Shown in pieces: positions 24,185 to 35,409 of a stretch of 64,000 nt of DNA. Source of the DNA: Druceiella hillmani (Eukaryota; Arthropoda; Insecta; Lepidoptera; Hepialidae); assembly GCA_039881145.1 (NCBI GenBank), contig JAYKKI010000075.1, positions 1,125,001 through 1,189,000 of the forward strand, given 5' to 3'. A program made the position numbers and the translations under genes. How positions within the stretch are numbered: position 1 is the first letter of the stretch; the number at the start of each line of letters is the position of its first letter. The notes beneath the pieces are model-generated. The model ran no database searches. It was not told the DNA's origin and saw nothing but the letters and a program-made list of their open reading frames with translations.

Positions 24185-26667
24185 GCTAAAAAAGCAAACA
24201 TACGTTTAAAAAAATTGAATTTTTGACCTGATTTCGTATTTTTGGTAATATCTTTCAACGGTTTGAAGGTTTGATGGCAAAGAACACATGAGGATTTATT
24301 TTCTAGTAAAACAAGCTATCGATAGGACTATAGTTACCATTTGGTAGACATTTGCCGTATTTGACATCCATTTACGGCATCAGACCTACGTACGGCCGTC
24401 TTTGATGAGAGCCTATACATTTATAAAATTCCCCGTATTTCAGTCTATATTTCACCCATACACTTCAGTGATTATACTGCAAAAAATGTACATCTTTTCT
24501 AAAAGTTTATCTTTTCAGTTTTTACTAATAGGAATATGATCGGTGACATCAGATAAATACAAAAAAGTCTATCAATTTATATTTTCTATTTCGGCGGATG
24601 AAAAGTTCAATGTATATTTTCTGTCAACAACCAGTGAAGTAAAGAAAGGCAGAAATGATTTATGAGCAAGGCAGTGTAAATTATAATGTTGATTACATAA
24701 AATATTAAGAATTTTGCACGTCTAGACTTTTATATGTCCCTGTTGGAAAGAAGGATTTACTGAAGAAAGTAATGTCATTAAAAGATATCATTAATTTGCA
24801 TTGATAATCATATATTTCATATATCATAGATTGTTACCTTTCTTTTTTGTAAATAGTAAACCCATATATGACATCCATGCTTTCTCAGACCGCGTATTAA
24901 GTTAAAATGTAAATAAGATCATTAAATATGGTTCGACCATACCGAATCCTTATAGTTGTAACATCCCATCCGCCATAACCTTGTAGTTTCTTCAATTTAC
25001 TCCTGTGTAAATCAAACTTGAACAAATGAAAATTAAGATTGGGAAGTATTGTAAAAAAATGAATGTGCTTCCCCTACGTACATAAAGTAGGAGTGAAAAT
25101 ATTTTTCGTGTTTTGCATGAAATGGCCTTGCAAAAACCCTTTTAAAATTAAATTGAAACTTCACTAATAATTTTTTTTTATTCTTAACTCCCTTTCACAA
25201 ACAAATAAGCCTCATAATGTTATATAATGCCTTCCCTCTTTATTTTTTCAGTTGGAAAATTTGGAAAAATGTTGAATACTTTGATATTGGAATACATTTG
25301 ACTACTCTACACTATAGTACTTTACTTTGCGCGTACTCCAACACTCTTTAGGGATTTAACCGTTTTGAGTTCTGAATATAATTTAAGCATTTCGTCCGTT
25401 TGGTTACTTTTAATATATGTTCAAACATAATTTTTCCAAGAAAGCCTTCGTTTTATCGCAATATTTCAATTTTGTTCAAATTAACATTTACTTCTAAACC
25501 AATTTGTTTCCTTCCAGAGCATTTTTTTTATTAGAGAGTTTAACTCCGAAGTTTGGTCATTTAAAGTACAACAAACTCAAAAATTATTTTTACAAATAAA
25601 ATAATCGCTTCACCCGCTCGAACAAATATAAATTAAGTAATACTAAAATATGCATTCAACCTAAAAAGAATATCCACAAATACACGTGAAATTATAAATG
25701 TATGAAAACCGTTTGAGCTAAACAATTCTAATATTAAAATGCATTTAATTTACCCTCACTCGCACTTTCTGTGCGGAAACAGATTTTTGGGACATGTTTT
25801 TAAACCTTGAAAGTTTTTCAATAACTATAAAATGGTAAAGAAAATAAACGAAAAATTACTTTTGGTCTCGAAATATTGATATCCGCGAAATAAGCAATCC
25901 TCTTGTACCTGAACGCTTTTCGAGTTTTTGAGATATTTTCCTGAATTTTATTTGTAATCGACCGATACAACGCAATATTCTGTTGTTTTAAATAATTGAA
26001 AATGAAATTCTTGTTAATCAGTTTTGGCGCTTTGAAAAAGATAAAATGTGCTATTTTACTAACGAACACATTTCAAAGCTCCTCCGAGAAGCGACTGAAC
26101 TAAAAGCTCTCTTAACGTGTATTCCTCATCCTTTTGATAGTTTATTCCGTTTTCCTATTACAGCTAGCCATTTCCTGCCCGGAAACGTAATCCCAAATCT
26201 CGTTTGGCGCAATTATTAACTGTTGAAGTCTAAAGCGATTCCAACAGTCCATATATTAACAGTGCTTGCAAAAAGTCTTCACGTAGTAAGAAATACACTG
26301 ATTACTACTTCAAGTCAAGTATTACGTGTAAAGCTTTGTTAAAATATATTATTTAGCTAATATAATAAATAAATAGTTAATAATATAAAATGTAAAGTGA
26401 CGGGAAAATTAAATGAATGTATGAAATATACAATTTTTTTTATATATCGTCAAAGTATTTTACTTATATGAAAAAAATGTTTTTATGAAGTGAAATGTGT
26501 ACATAATTAAAAAATATTTTGTGTATCAATACTGACTTCCACAAAAGTTATCGGTTCTACAGACATGAATTCATAAAATATAAGGGTGTTTTGTCACTTA
26601 TTTAACTAATATTAAAATAATGAGGTGATTATATCATAAGAAACGTTAAAATCATATATTACGTTTT

Positions 26668-26787
<120 letters not shown>

Positions 26788-26794
26788 AAATATA

Positions 26795-27325
26795 TACTAA
26801 AAAAACTGATTTAGTTCTTTCATTTAATTAACTTTAATAAAACAAAGGCAACTTAAACGATTTATATACTGCGTGCATGTTCTCATTGATGGTCTTTTGA
26901 ATTGTCTAAACTACTATTTTCCAGGTAAGTATGGCACACAAAATATATATTTAATTTTACATGAGGAAAGATGATCTACACTAACATAATATAGAGGAAA
27001 TGGTACTTTGTTGGTTTGCTAAAAAATTCTCTCACTAGCGGAAAAATGCAAATATTCGAGATAATGCGGCTAATTTACATATAAGTTTGATTAATGCTTA
27101 AACAAATACAGAGATAGAAACTGATATTCACGTAAAGCACCCTTATACCTTAGTACCTTAGGCATTGTTCAATGTGTGTGCGTGTTTGTGTTCTTTAATT
27201 ATTTTGTATAGTTACGAAATAAATTTGATACAATCTTTGTATTCTCCTACACAATAAAAAAATTAAGTTAAAACAAAATTTATTACTACCTGTATCCTGC
27301 TCCCAGATTCACCTAGGCTCGCTAT
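26795..27325. other. AT-rich non-coding stretch
   Basis: No gene, RNA gene or repeat family was recognised; a short GTGTGTGCGTGTTTGTG run lies near 27174. Confidence 0.4.
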
Positions 27326-27326
27326 T

Positions 27327-27441
27327 TTAATTACATATGCTGCTCACACTAAAACTCTCCGCTCCGTTCGCCAAACGATAATGATCATCGTAGCCGGGAG
27401 AATATCGGCTTGAATACCCATGATGATCGTCAATAAATATA
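27327..27441 (-). other. Candidate small exon, minus strand, product unknown
   Basis: A GC-richer patch just beyond an (AT)n tract can be read on the minus strand as IFIDDHHGYSSRYSPGYDDH and then about 19 more residues ending in SSICN and a stop. An AG dinucleotide sits directly upstream at the TTATGGCAG boundary (27442-27443 complement), but there is no pyrimidine tract. The residue mix is less AT-driven than in other short frames. I do not recognise a family and consider chance likely. Confidence 0.15.
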
Positions 27442-27446
27442 CTGCC

Positions 27447-27449
<3 letters not shown>

Positions 27450-27499
<50 letters not shown>
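27450..27499. repeat. (AT)n microsatellite
   Basis: About 50 bases of uninterrupted TA repeat. It produces the IY-rich frames seen on both strands here. Confidence 0.95.
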
Positions 27500-27501
<2 letters not shown>

Positions 27502-27504
27502 TCC

Positions 27505-27911
27505 AATATTTCAAAATGTATATACTTTTTGACAAAAGATTTATATTTAAAACTGTACATGTCGTTCCAAAAATTTGCGCAAACAAAGAAACTTTTGCAT
27601 TTTATGCATTAGTTAATAGGATTCAGTAATGGCATAGTTTCGCGCTAAAACAAAACAGTTGCTACTGTGCCCGTTGCAATTCTTTTCTCGTTGTTCTTGA
27701 ATTATATTTAACACACAATTAAATTCTAATTATTCTTACAGTATATTAAGGAATAAATATACACTAACTCACACAGCCTCAAATAATCTTTAACTTTTTG
27801 AAAATAATAGTAACAAGGCTGACGATATAACTAAAGTTATTCCAAAAAATCATTCCTTAAATAGACAAAGGATTATAATATTTCCTAAATCTTGCTCCAA
27901 TATATTTTTCA

Positions 27912-27912
<1 letters not shown>
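27505..27912. other. AT-rich non-coding stretch
   Basis: No supportable feature; the short plus-strand frame crossing it starts inside the neighbouring (AT)n tract. Confidence 0.4.
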
Positions 27913-27913
<1 letters not shown>

Positions 27914-28000
<87 letters not shown>

Positions 28001-28033
28001 ATATGTATGTGCATATTTATATTTATATATATG
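27914..28033. repeat. (AT)n microsatellite with CA/TG interruptions
   Basis: Alternating AT broken by ACACAC and GTGTGT patches, with a variant TATGTATGTGCAT end. Confidence 0.93.
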
Positions 28034-30798
28034 TATAAGTCGTATACGTTAGTGCTAAAATTTGATGCAGAACCAAATTTTAGCAAACTATTTATTATCA
28101 GGTTGTCAATTCTCCATGTACTCACAATTTTTGAGATTTACTGCATTTAGATTCCCACATGGTTTAAGTGCTTATAATACTACTTCGAATTCAGATTTCA
28201 TCTTAAATTTATGGTTATGACGGATAAAAGTAAGTAAAACTACCATAAACCCAATAGTTAAAAATAAACCTTAACTTACTAATTTAACTTTGTATCAATG
28301 AAAAGACGTAAAATTTTAAAGGCGTGTTTCTTTAAACAACTTTTTTGGAATTATACTTCTTTAGGCACATTATGAAAAAATGTGAGTGAAATTTTACGGA
28401 TGTGACAAAAATTTGACAGAATGAAGTAAGTGCAACAAAAATGTATAGGAAATCGAAACCATAAAGTTACTCAATGAACATATATTTACATAGTTTATTT
28501 GAAAGATGCGTGGTGCTTCTTTTTATTTTTCTGCTGGCTTTTTATTGTATGCCAATCATCTGCCAAAAGTTTTTATATTTGGTATATGTTTATTTGCATT
28601 ATAAATAATAAATTACTATTTAATTACTACTTTAACAAATTTAAAGACTTAAAATTAATTGTAAGTACAATTTCATTAATTTAGAGAATAATAACAATCA
28701 TTATTTAGAATATTAACAATATTATTATTATTATAATTTATATAATTAAATGATTATTATTTTAATTGTAGATGAAAATATTACATTTTTTACTATTCTA
28801 AATGAGAAAATAATAAAGTTGAGGCACGATAATTTGGAAACGGTCTAGCAGATGATTGGCTTACAAATGAAAGCTAGCAAAAAATAAAGTGATGGACCAC
28901 ATATCTGCCAAATAAATTTTATTTTTTTAAATTTATTTATTTGATGGAATTTAGATTTTACCAATCGTTTTTTAATCATGCTATAGTAATTTCTTTATTT
29001 TATTTCCATTAAATATTTGCATACCAAATAAAGCTATGGTTTTTTTTTATTATGGCAAAGAAGTATAGTTTCTAACGCGCTTATAATTTACGACGGAAAA
29101 TTTTAAACATTTTTAACTACTAAAATAGTTAAAATTTATGAATCTCGTATTTGTTTCAAATGTATTTATATGCATCGATATGTTCATGTTAACACCAGTT
29201 TATACAAAAAATTATGATTGAAAATATAATCCACTTTACGTAGCAAAAGTAAGTATTAATAATAAAATAAAAGAAATCACCTGAACTGTGATTTTTTAAC
29301 AAACCATTTACATTATTTATACGTTAGTGGTAACGTTTTAAAATAGTCTCTATTTAAGTCCATTAAAAGTTGTTCCGGCTGCACCAGTGTTTCCTTAATT
29401 TTAAGCCAAACTTTCTTGTAAAATTACAAAACTTCATCTAAACTAATTACGCCAGCATTAATATCCCATTTACAAATTCTCGGCTCGCCGAGCGGAAGCT
29501 TTGACACTTTTCTTAAAGAAAATTATTTCGACGTAAATTGGCATGTATAACTGTAAAAGTCGACGCGGATTAAGAAAGACAAGAAAAAATTGTAACTGTC
29601 AAAATATAAAAGAAAACTGATGAGGGGCGAATTACACTTGCAAATTTTATTTTCCCGTGCGATGGAAAGCTTTTTCAATAAGCTTATTCGTATCAAACTA
29701 CAACGGCGACTTCAGAAAATCCCAAAATATATCTTATTTACTTTTAACAGTATATAACTTTTAACAGTATAATAATATATCTTATTTTTTTATACAATGT
29801 TTGCAACCAGTGAGTAATTTGAATAATAAATAATTTACTTTAATACTTTAGCAATAGATACAAACACTATTATAATAATGAACTGAGTTAAATAAATCGA
29901 TGGTCATGCGGTGGAGCCTTTTTTGTCTTCGGCTATAACATTGTCGTTTGGGCTAAGATTCTGTAGATGGAGATGAAAGTGTGTAAAGTGTTAAAGATCA
30001 TCTTGTGTTCTGAATACTGAGAATGCAAGATGTAGAATCAGCAATTCTGGGGCATTACACACACCTGGTTTTCCATATACATTTTTCGTAGCAAAAAAAG
30101 TTTCAGCTCATTAGGAAACTGTTGAGTCAAGTGAAATATATGATTGTTATGAAGTTTATTTAATATTTAACATTTATAATGAAATTTTTGCGTAATGACA
30201 TTCCACGTCTTGGTGTTAAAAATATTGAAATAATTAATCTAGTTTTCAGCCAACCTTGCCGGTGGAATATTTCTTTGAATTTAAGCGTAGTATATATATG
30301 AAAATTACCGAAAGAAATCGGTGAGGAATTTCATAAAGGTACTTATAAAAAAAACATTTCAAATGAATAGAAATCACACCATGATGGTTTCGTATACACT
30401 TACGTACATATTATGTTTAAGGTATTCTTTTGAAGGAAAGTAGACAATATTTATATTGAGCTATTTACAATTATTAACATTGATATTCAGCATGTGCCTG
30501 TATTACCTAGTGTACCTCTCACAGATATAAATATATCACGGATTTCTCAAAAACTATTCTAAAAAATGTTTAGTAAATTTTCACTAATATATTTTTTTCA
30601 AATTTATGTCAGTAGTTTCAAATTAAGGAAACTGGATTTTTGTGGATATTTTTGGAAATGTCTCTAAAACATTCTTACAAATAATCAGACATTAATCAGT
30701 TTGTGAGAAAAACGACTATGACAGAAAGACGGACGGACAGACAAAAGATTCATCTTATAATAGTTTTTTTTCTTCATTTGAGATAAGGAACTTTAAAA

Positions 30799-30814
30799 CC
30801 TAACCTAACCTAAC
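30799..30814 (-). repeat. Short interstitial TTAGG-type run
   Basis: CCTAACCTAACCTAAC, three units of the TTAGG arthropod telomere motif. It is preceded 55-75 bases upstream by a GACGGACGGACAGAC tract. It is too short to imply a former chromosome end. Confidence 0.8.
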
Positions 30815-31614
30815 AAATGTATTCTTCTGTGAAGTTATTCAAAGTCTATTTGAGATTCAGCAAGACTTTCTTTACCTAATTATTAATAAAAGTTTAAGAA
30901 ATAGACGATCAAAAGTTATGACAGGCACAGTGACGAATACATTGCATAAGCCAAATGATTCCTTTAAACGTCCAGTATATAAGAAAATAAAGGAAATGAC
31001 AAGAGTGTGGTTCAGTCTGCTAAGAATTATCTAATTATCAAAAATGCTTCGTCCCTTTTTTATTATTCATAACCTGTCCAATTTTTTTGACTATTAACGA
31101 TATATTGATTTGTAATAGAAATTAAATACGAACTGGAGTATTTCCTTTTTTTTGAGCAATTTCTAATTTTTTGGTAAACCTATATGTTTTAAAATGGGAA
31201 GCCATTAGAGTGTAATTAGATAGGTGGTTTTATATTATAAATCAAAAGTCTAGAACCAACATTATACAAACTTAATAAAAATTGTATTTAATTAGCCCTA
31301 TTCTTTGGCGACACTTATTAAAAAGGTTAAGTTTGTAGATATACACACTTTCATATAGAACCTTAGGACTTACATTATATATCAATTTCCGACACGTCCA
31401 AAACTTGTAATATGTTTACTGTAATTTATTGAAATGATTAACAATTTGATTAATAACATTATTATTAATGTAATAAAAAAAATCCCCAAATCGTAAAATA
31501 GTTACAAAACCTTATCAGATTCGTATTTTTACATTACATCACGTCTCTCCCTGTCGGTAAGAGCATTAGTTACATCAAGTTAATATCCTTTCTATACCTG
31601 CATTAAAAGCTAAC

Positions 31615-31830
31615 AAAGGATAATGTTACCGATGAAATAAAGACTCGAAACAAGCGATGTGCAATTTTCGAGAGCTTTCACGAAACCCGAGGAGAAAAAT
31701 TGAGACGAATGAATGAAACGAAGAAAGAGGGGGAGATAACGAATGGGCGGCGGGCGCGAGTGGTGTAATGAATCACCCGGTCGTGTGTAAGAATTGGGAT
31801 AATGATATGTGATATTGAGAAATTGGGAAA
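31615..31830 (-). other. Purine-rich (plus strand), GC-richer island
   Basis: The plus strand is strongly purine-biased with GAGGAG, GAAAGAGGGGGAG and GGGCGGCGGGCGCGAG patches. A 76-codon minus frame (31840-31610) runs through it; the encoded sequence is rich in S, P, F and L and has no recognised domain. It could be part of an exon or a regulatory element, but nothing decides. Confidence 0.25.
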
Positions 31831-32879
31831 TAAATATCAATTTTGTGCTGCGGGTTGTAAATTACAATTTCATATAAAATTGTATTAAGGTTTTGCGGCA
31901 AATTATTTACGCCCCTACTATTAGCACAAGTTGAACCAACTTTTATTATCAAAAACAAGAAGAGGCACTAGAATAGACACTTTTATTGGTAAGAACAGTA
32001 TCGCGAAAAGCAATTCAGTATTTGTGCAAAATAACACAGCGCCACTTTTTAGTTGAAATCTGAATAGCTCTCAATTTTAGTATGAAGTTACCTATGTATC
32101 TTGTTTAGACAGTGTCTCTACCTACGCCACACGGAAAAAATAAACAGTGACTAATTGATTAACACGATTTATGTAATTCAATGCATTAATGGATAGAAAT
32201 AAATGTAATATTTCATCTAAAAATGTTATTTACATTTATATTGGTATTGTTGCACTTTCAGAATGAACATGACATCATATTGGCTAATACGAACTATGTT
32301 TTCCCAAAAAAATTCTCTATTGACGCAAGACCGCTTGTAACGGTTGCCGTAATTAACTTATGCAGACGACCAATTGCGATCGTATTTTGTACATTTAATA
32401 TATGAACAAAGCCTATCTAGTATTATTTTAATCTTTCATTCAATGTCTTAAATGATTCAATCGCCTTGATTAGATTGAAATGACGCCACGGCGGCGCATT
32501 TACACGCCGCGCTCAGAGCTATTTTATAAAATGTACATGCGCACTTGGTCTTATGTTTTAACATGTAGCTTTTGTACTATCATATAAGACAAAGTGATAT
32601 CAAATATATACTTTTATGGACGTACACTGAATACATTATTTTAAATTAAGCAATTTTGTATATAAGAAAAACATTACCATTTACATATCACAATTAAAGG
32701 AAACTAAAATTATTAGTAAATTTTGGGCATATCAATAACCTTTTGAATTTCTCTTCCTTTAATTCCATACATTATACTGACAGAAAATTATATACATATA
32801 AGAGAAATTGTGGCAGAACCTGTGTGTTTATATGCCTACTTGTAAATTTTTGTTTATATAATCACTGCTGATGGCAGTC

Positions 32880-33130
32880 CACAAAACTTTTGATATGAAA
32901 CCTCTAATGGCGCGTTTGTACGGTAATTAAAATGTTCTGATGGCATGTCGCAACGTGTCCTTCGACCAGTTTCGTGTCTTGTCGGTTCTTTCCGACTTAA
33001 CGCTTCCCTCTCTACTTCGCTATACACACACTACTTAATATGAGTTAAAGTATCAGCATCGTTTCTTATTTACTGCTTATAACTTTGCTCGTTTATATCG
33101 ATGTATAGCATTAGACTTTGTTAAAATATT
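32880..33130 (+). repeat. Family H, direct copy (H1)
   Basis: Matches the minus strand of 43960-44215. Shared pieces in order are GGCGCGTTT, GATGGCATGTCGCAACG, a TCGTGTCTTGTC-like piece, CGACTTAACG, CATCGTTTCTTATTTA and TATATCGATGTAT. It is GC-richer than its surroundings. Confidence 0.7.
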
Positions 33131-33134
33131 AAAA

Positions 33135-34425
33135 ATGTTTGTTAATTTAAAATGTGATTTACAGTGATAGTGAAAAAAATTAACATATTTAAAAATTAAC
33201 AAAGAAATAAATTTAAAAATCCTAACAGACCCGACGATAGATCTTATCATAGCTCCACATTTCCTGCAATAATTGCTACCTTTAATTATGAAGTAACCAA
33301 AACTTTATCATTCGATGCTTTCCTCAAAATTTTGTAACTAAATTGTTTAATAAATTAAAAACAATTATTTTGGGTTCCAGAAGAATTTACAATAAATTTA
33401 TATTATTTCTTTATTTCCTTTTAATTTTGAGTTAATAATACGATCTTTGTACAATACTTATTCCATCTGCAATTTTTGGCAATGTACAATATATGTACGT
33501 GGCCTCTATCGTCAAATATTCGGTTATTCCTGAAACTTTTTGTAATAATAAAAAACTGTAATGAAAACATAAAAAAATGTTTCCTTTTCATTGGGTTTAA
33601 AACTTTCGTCATAATCAGTTCAATAATTATTAGGCTAAGCCATGATATATTAAACGAAATTAGAGTATAAATAAATTTTAATTTTTTTCTGCTATGCTAG
33701 ATGAAGAAGTCATAGTTTATTTTGTCTGCCTAGAAAGCGCACGAACATCCTGCAGCACTCATCTGTTTTTGGCAAATTCATTAATAAACAGCGTATTGCG
33801 AGAGGCGCACAATCTTGTTATTTTTTCCTACTCCAATGACCACCTTGGAAATATCATTATTGAATTTCTAGGTAGTTCACGATTGATATTTAGTTTTATG
33901 TTCAAGTCGAATTACGTGTATTTTTTATATCTTAAAAATTATTGTTTATATTGTACTTTTGTTACCTGCATATTTCCAACGCTTTGGTAATGCCTATAAG
34001 TTAGACATATATTTGAATAGATAAGTAACTAAATAAAAATAAACACTGTACCGAATATATCGTACCGAAATTCAAAGCGATAACCTTGTTGGTAACTTAT
34101 GTGATAGTGAAATCATACGATAATTATAATTAATTTAAATCTCAATTCATACAGAAACGTATCCATACTGTTCTTTCATATTGATCGTGTGCATACTATT
34201 TCGTGGTACATACTACGACTTACTAATTTTTCAAAATCTTCCAATGTAGTAAAAAAATAAAAATGTTATTCATTAAACTGTATTCCATAAATATGTATCT
34301 TTTATTATCGTATCTAAATTTTTATTACTGTATCTAAATTCTTAAAAAAAATTCTGGGAATTTATTTGGAATTTCACAAAATGTAATTACAAAACTATTA
34401 TTCTTTTTATATTAAGTAGGAGTTA
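33135..34425. other. AT-rich non-coding stretch with a 98-codon frame
   Basis: The plus frame at 33694-33990 encodes 98 residues with a mixed, moderately hydrophobic composition, but it has no motif I recognise. A two-copy repeat of TTTATTACTGTATCTAAATT type lies near 34300-34340. Confidence 0.3.
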
Positions 34426-34426
34426 A

Positions 34427-34428
<2 letters not shown>

Positions 34429-34497
<69 letters not shown>

Positions 34498-34506
34498 TAT
34501 ATATAT
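34429..34506. repeat. (AT)n microsatellite
   Basis: About 75 bases of alternating AT with one AAAT interruption near the right end. Confidence 0.95.
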
Positions 34507-34509
34507 CGG

Positions 34510-35205
34510 TTATTCTCGTTACTTCGTCGATATTTCCTTATGCCAATAATATGAACACAATCTTGAACTAAACACTGTTGTTGATTTAAAATTAGTAAGA
34601 ATTATAGATACTTTTAAATTAGTCGAAATATGAATTTATACATTGTTATCATGACTATTTCGCCGTACAAGTACTCAAAGAAATGTTAAAATTAATTGTA
34701 ATGTTTAAGCCTACTTTTTTCACAATAATATGTTAAAGTTACTATATTATAATATTAAATAAATAATAGATTAGTAAACCAACGATAATGAATTATTAAA
34801 CCAAAGATAATGAATTAAAGGCCAATAATTCATCACGAGTATGAGCATTTGCCAGGTGGGCAGTTTTCAATATGAACGGTTGCCAATAAACCTACTTGAT
34901 AAATAAAATGACAATTATTCGTAAATTTTAATATAACAATCCGAATAGTTATTTATATCTGCCAATTTGTGTTGAATCAATAATATTGAATTTACGACTT
35001 CATTTATTTTGTAAGTATTTTTCTGGTATGGGGCAGAGAGGAGCGGCGGTTTCGATAGGTTTTTAGTGCCCCTGCTTATTTAATCTATTAATTTACATTG
35101 CGAGAAATTTCCAATGTCCATTTCGTCCTTCTTTGCATTGAAAGTTGAGTGTAATATACCACTCTACTATTAGTAGAGAGTAAGATTTCAATAGAATTTT
35201 AGATG
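34510..35205. other. AT-rich non-coding stretch
   Basis: No gene is seen. TAAACCAACGATAATGAATTA and a one-base variant repeat in tandem at 34775-34817 (22-bp period). Confidence 0.45.
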
Positions 35206-35210
35206 ATAAT

Positions 35211-35406
35211 GTATCTTATATAAGTAATGAAATTAAAGTCCTCATTGATAAATTATCACGTATCTTATATAAGTAATGGAATTAAAGTCCTCATCGATAA
35301 AGTATCATGTATCTTATATAAATAATGGAATTAAAGTCCTCATCGATAAAGTATCATGCATCTTATATAAGTAATGGAATTAAAGTCCTCATCGATAAAG
35401 TATCCA
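35211..35406 (+). repeat. 49-bp minisatellite, four copies
   Basis: Units start at 35211, 35260, 35309 and 35358. Each contains ATCTTATATAAGTAATGGAA, then AAAGTCCTCATCGATAAA, with one to four differences between copies. The near identity indicates recent expansion or homogenisation. Confidence 0.95.
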
Positions 35407-35409
35407 ACA

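Larger units (their letters stand above)
22960..26665. other. Long AT-rich non-coding stretch
   Basis: Several 60-83-codon frames on both strands show no recognisable domain. The only structures I note are the G-rich motif at 23489-23516 and the hairpin at 24143-24184. Confidence 0.4.
28035..32870. other. Long AT-rich non-coding stretch
   Basis: No supportable gene in nearly 5 kb. It holds a TTAGG-type run, a purine-rich island at 31615-31830, and a small GC hairpin (GCGGCG 32491-32496 with CGCCGC 32505-32510). Short duplications such as CTTTTAACAGTATA twice near 29745-29770 are also visible. Confidence 0.4.

Noticed and set aside
30799..30814. Interstitial telomere from a chromosome fusion
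   Set aside because: Only three TTAGG-type units; such runs are common in arthropod DNA by chance or slippage.
33694..33990. 98-codon frame with protein-like composition
   Set aside because: No motif, no start or splice context and no second copy; length is within chance for this composition.
35211..35406. CRISPR-like array because of regular 49-bp spacing
   Set aside because: The whole unit is repeated, with no unique spacers, and the sequence is eukaryotic; it is a tandem minisatellite.
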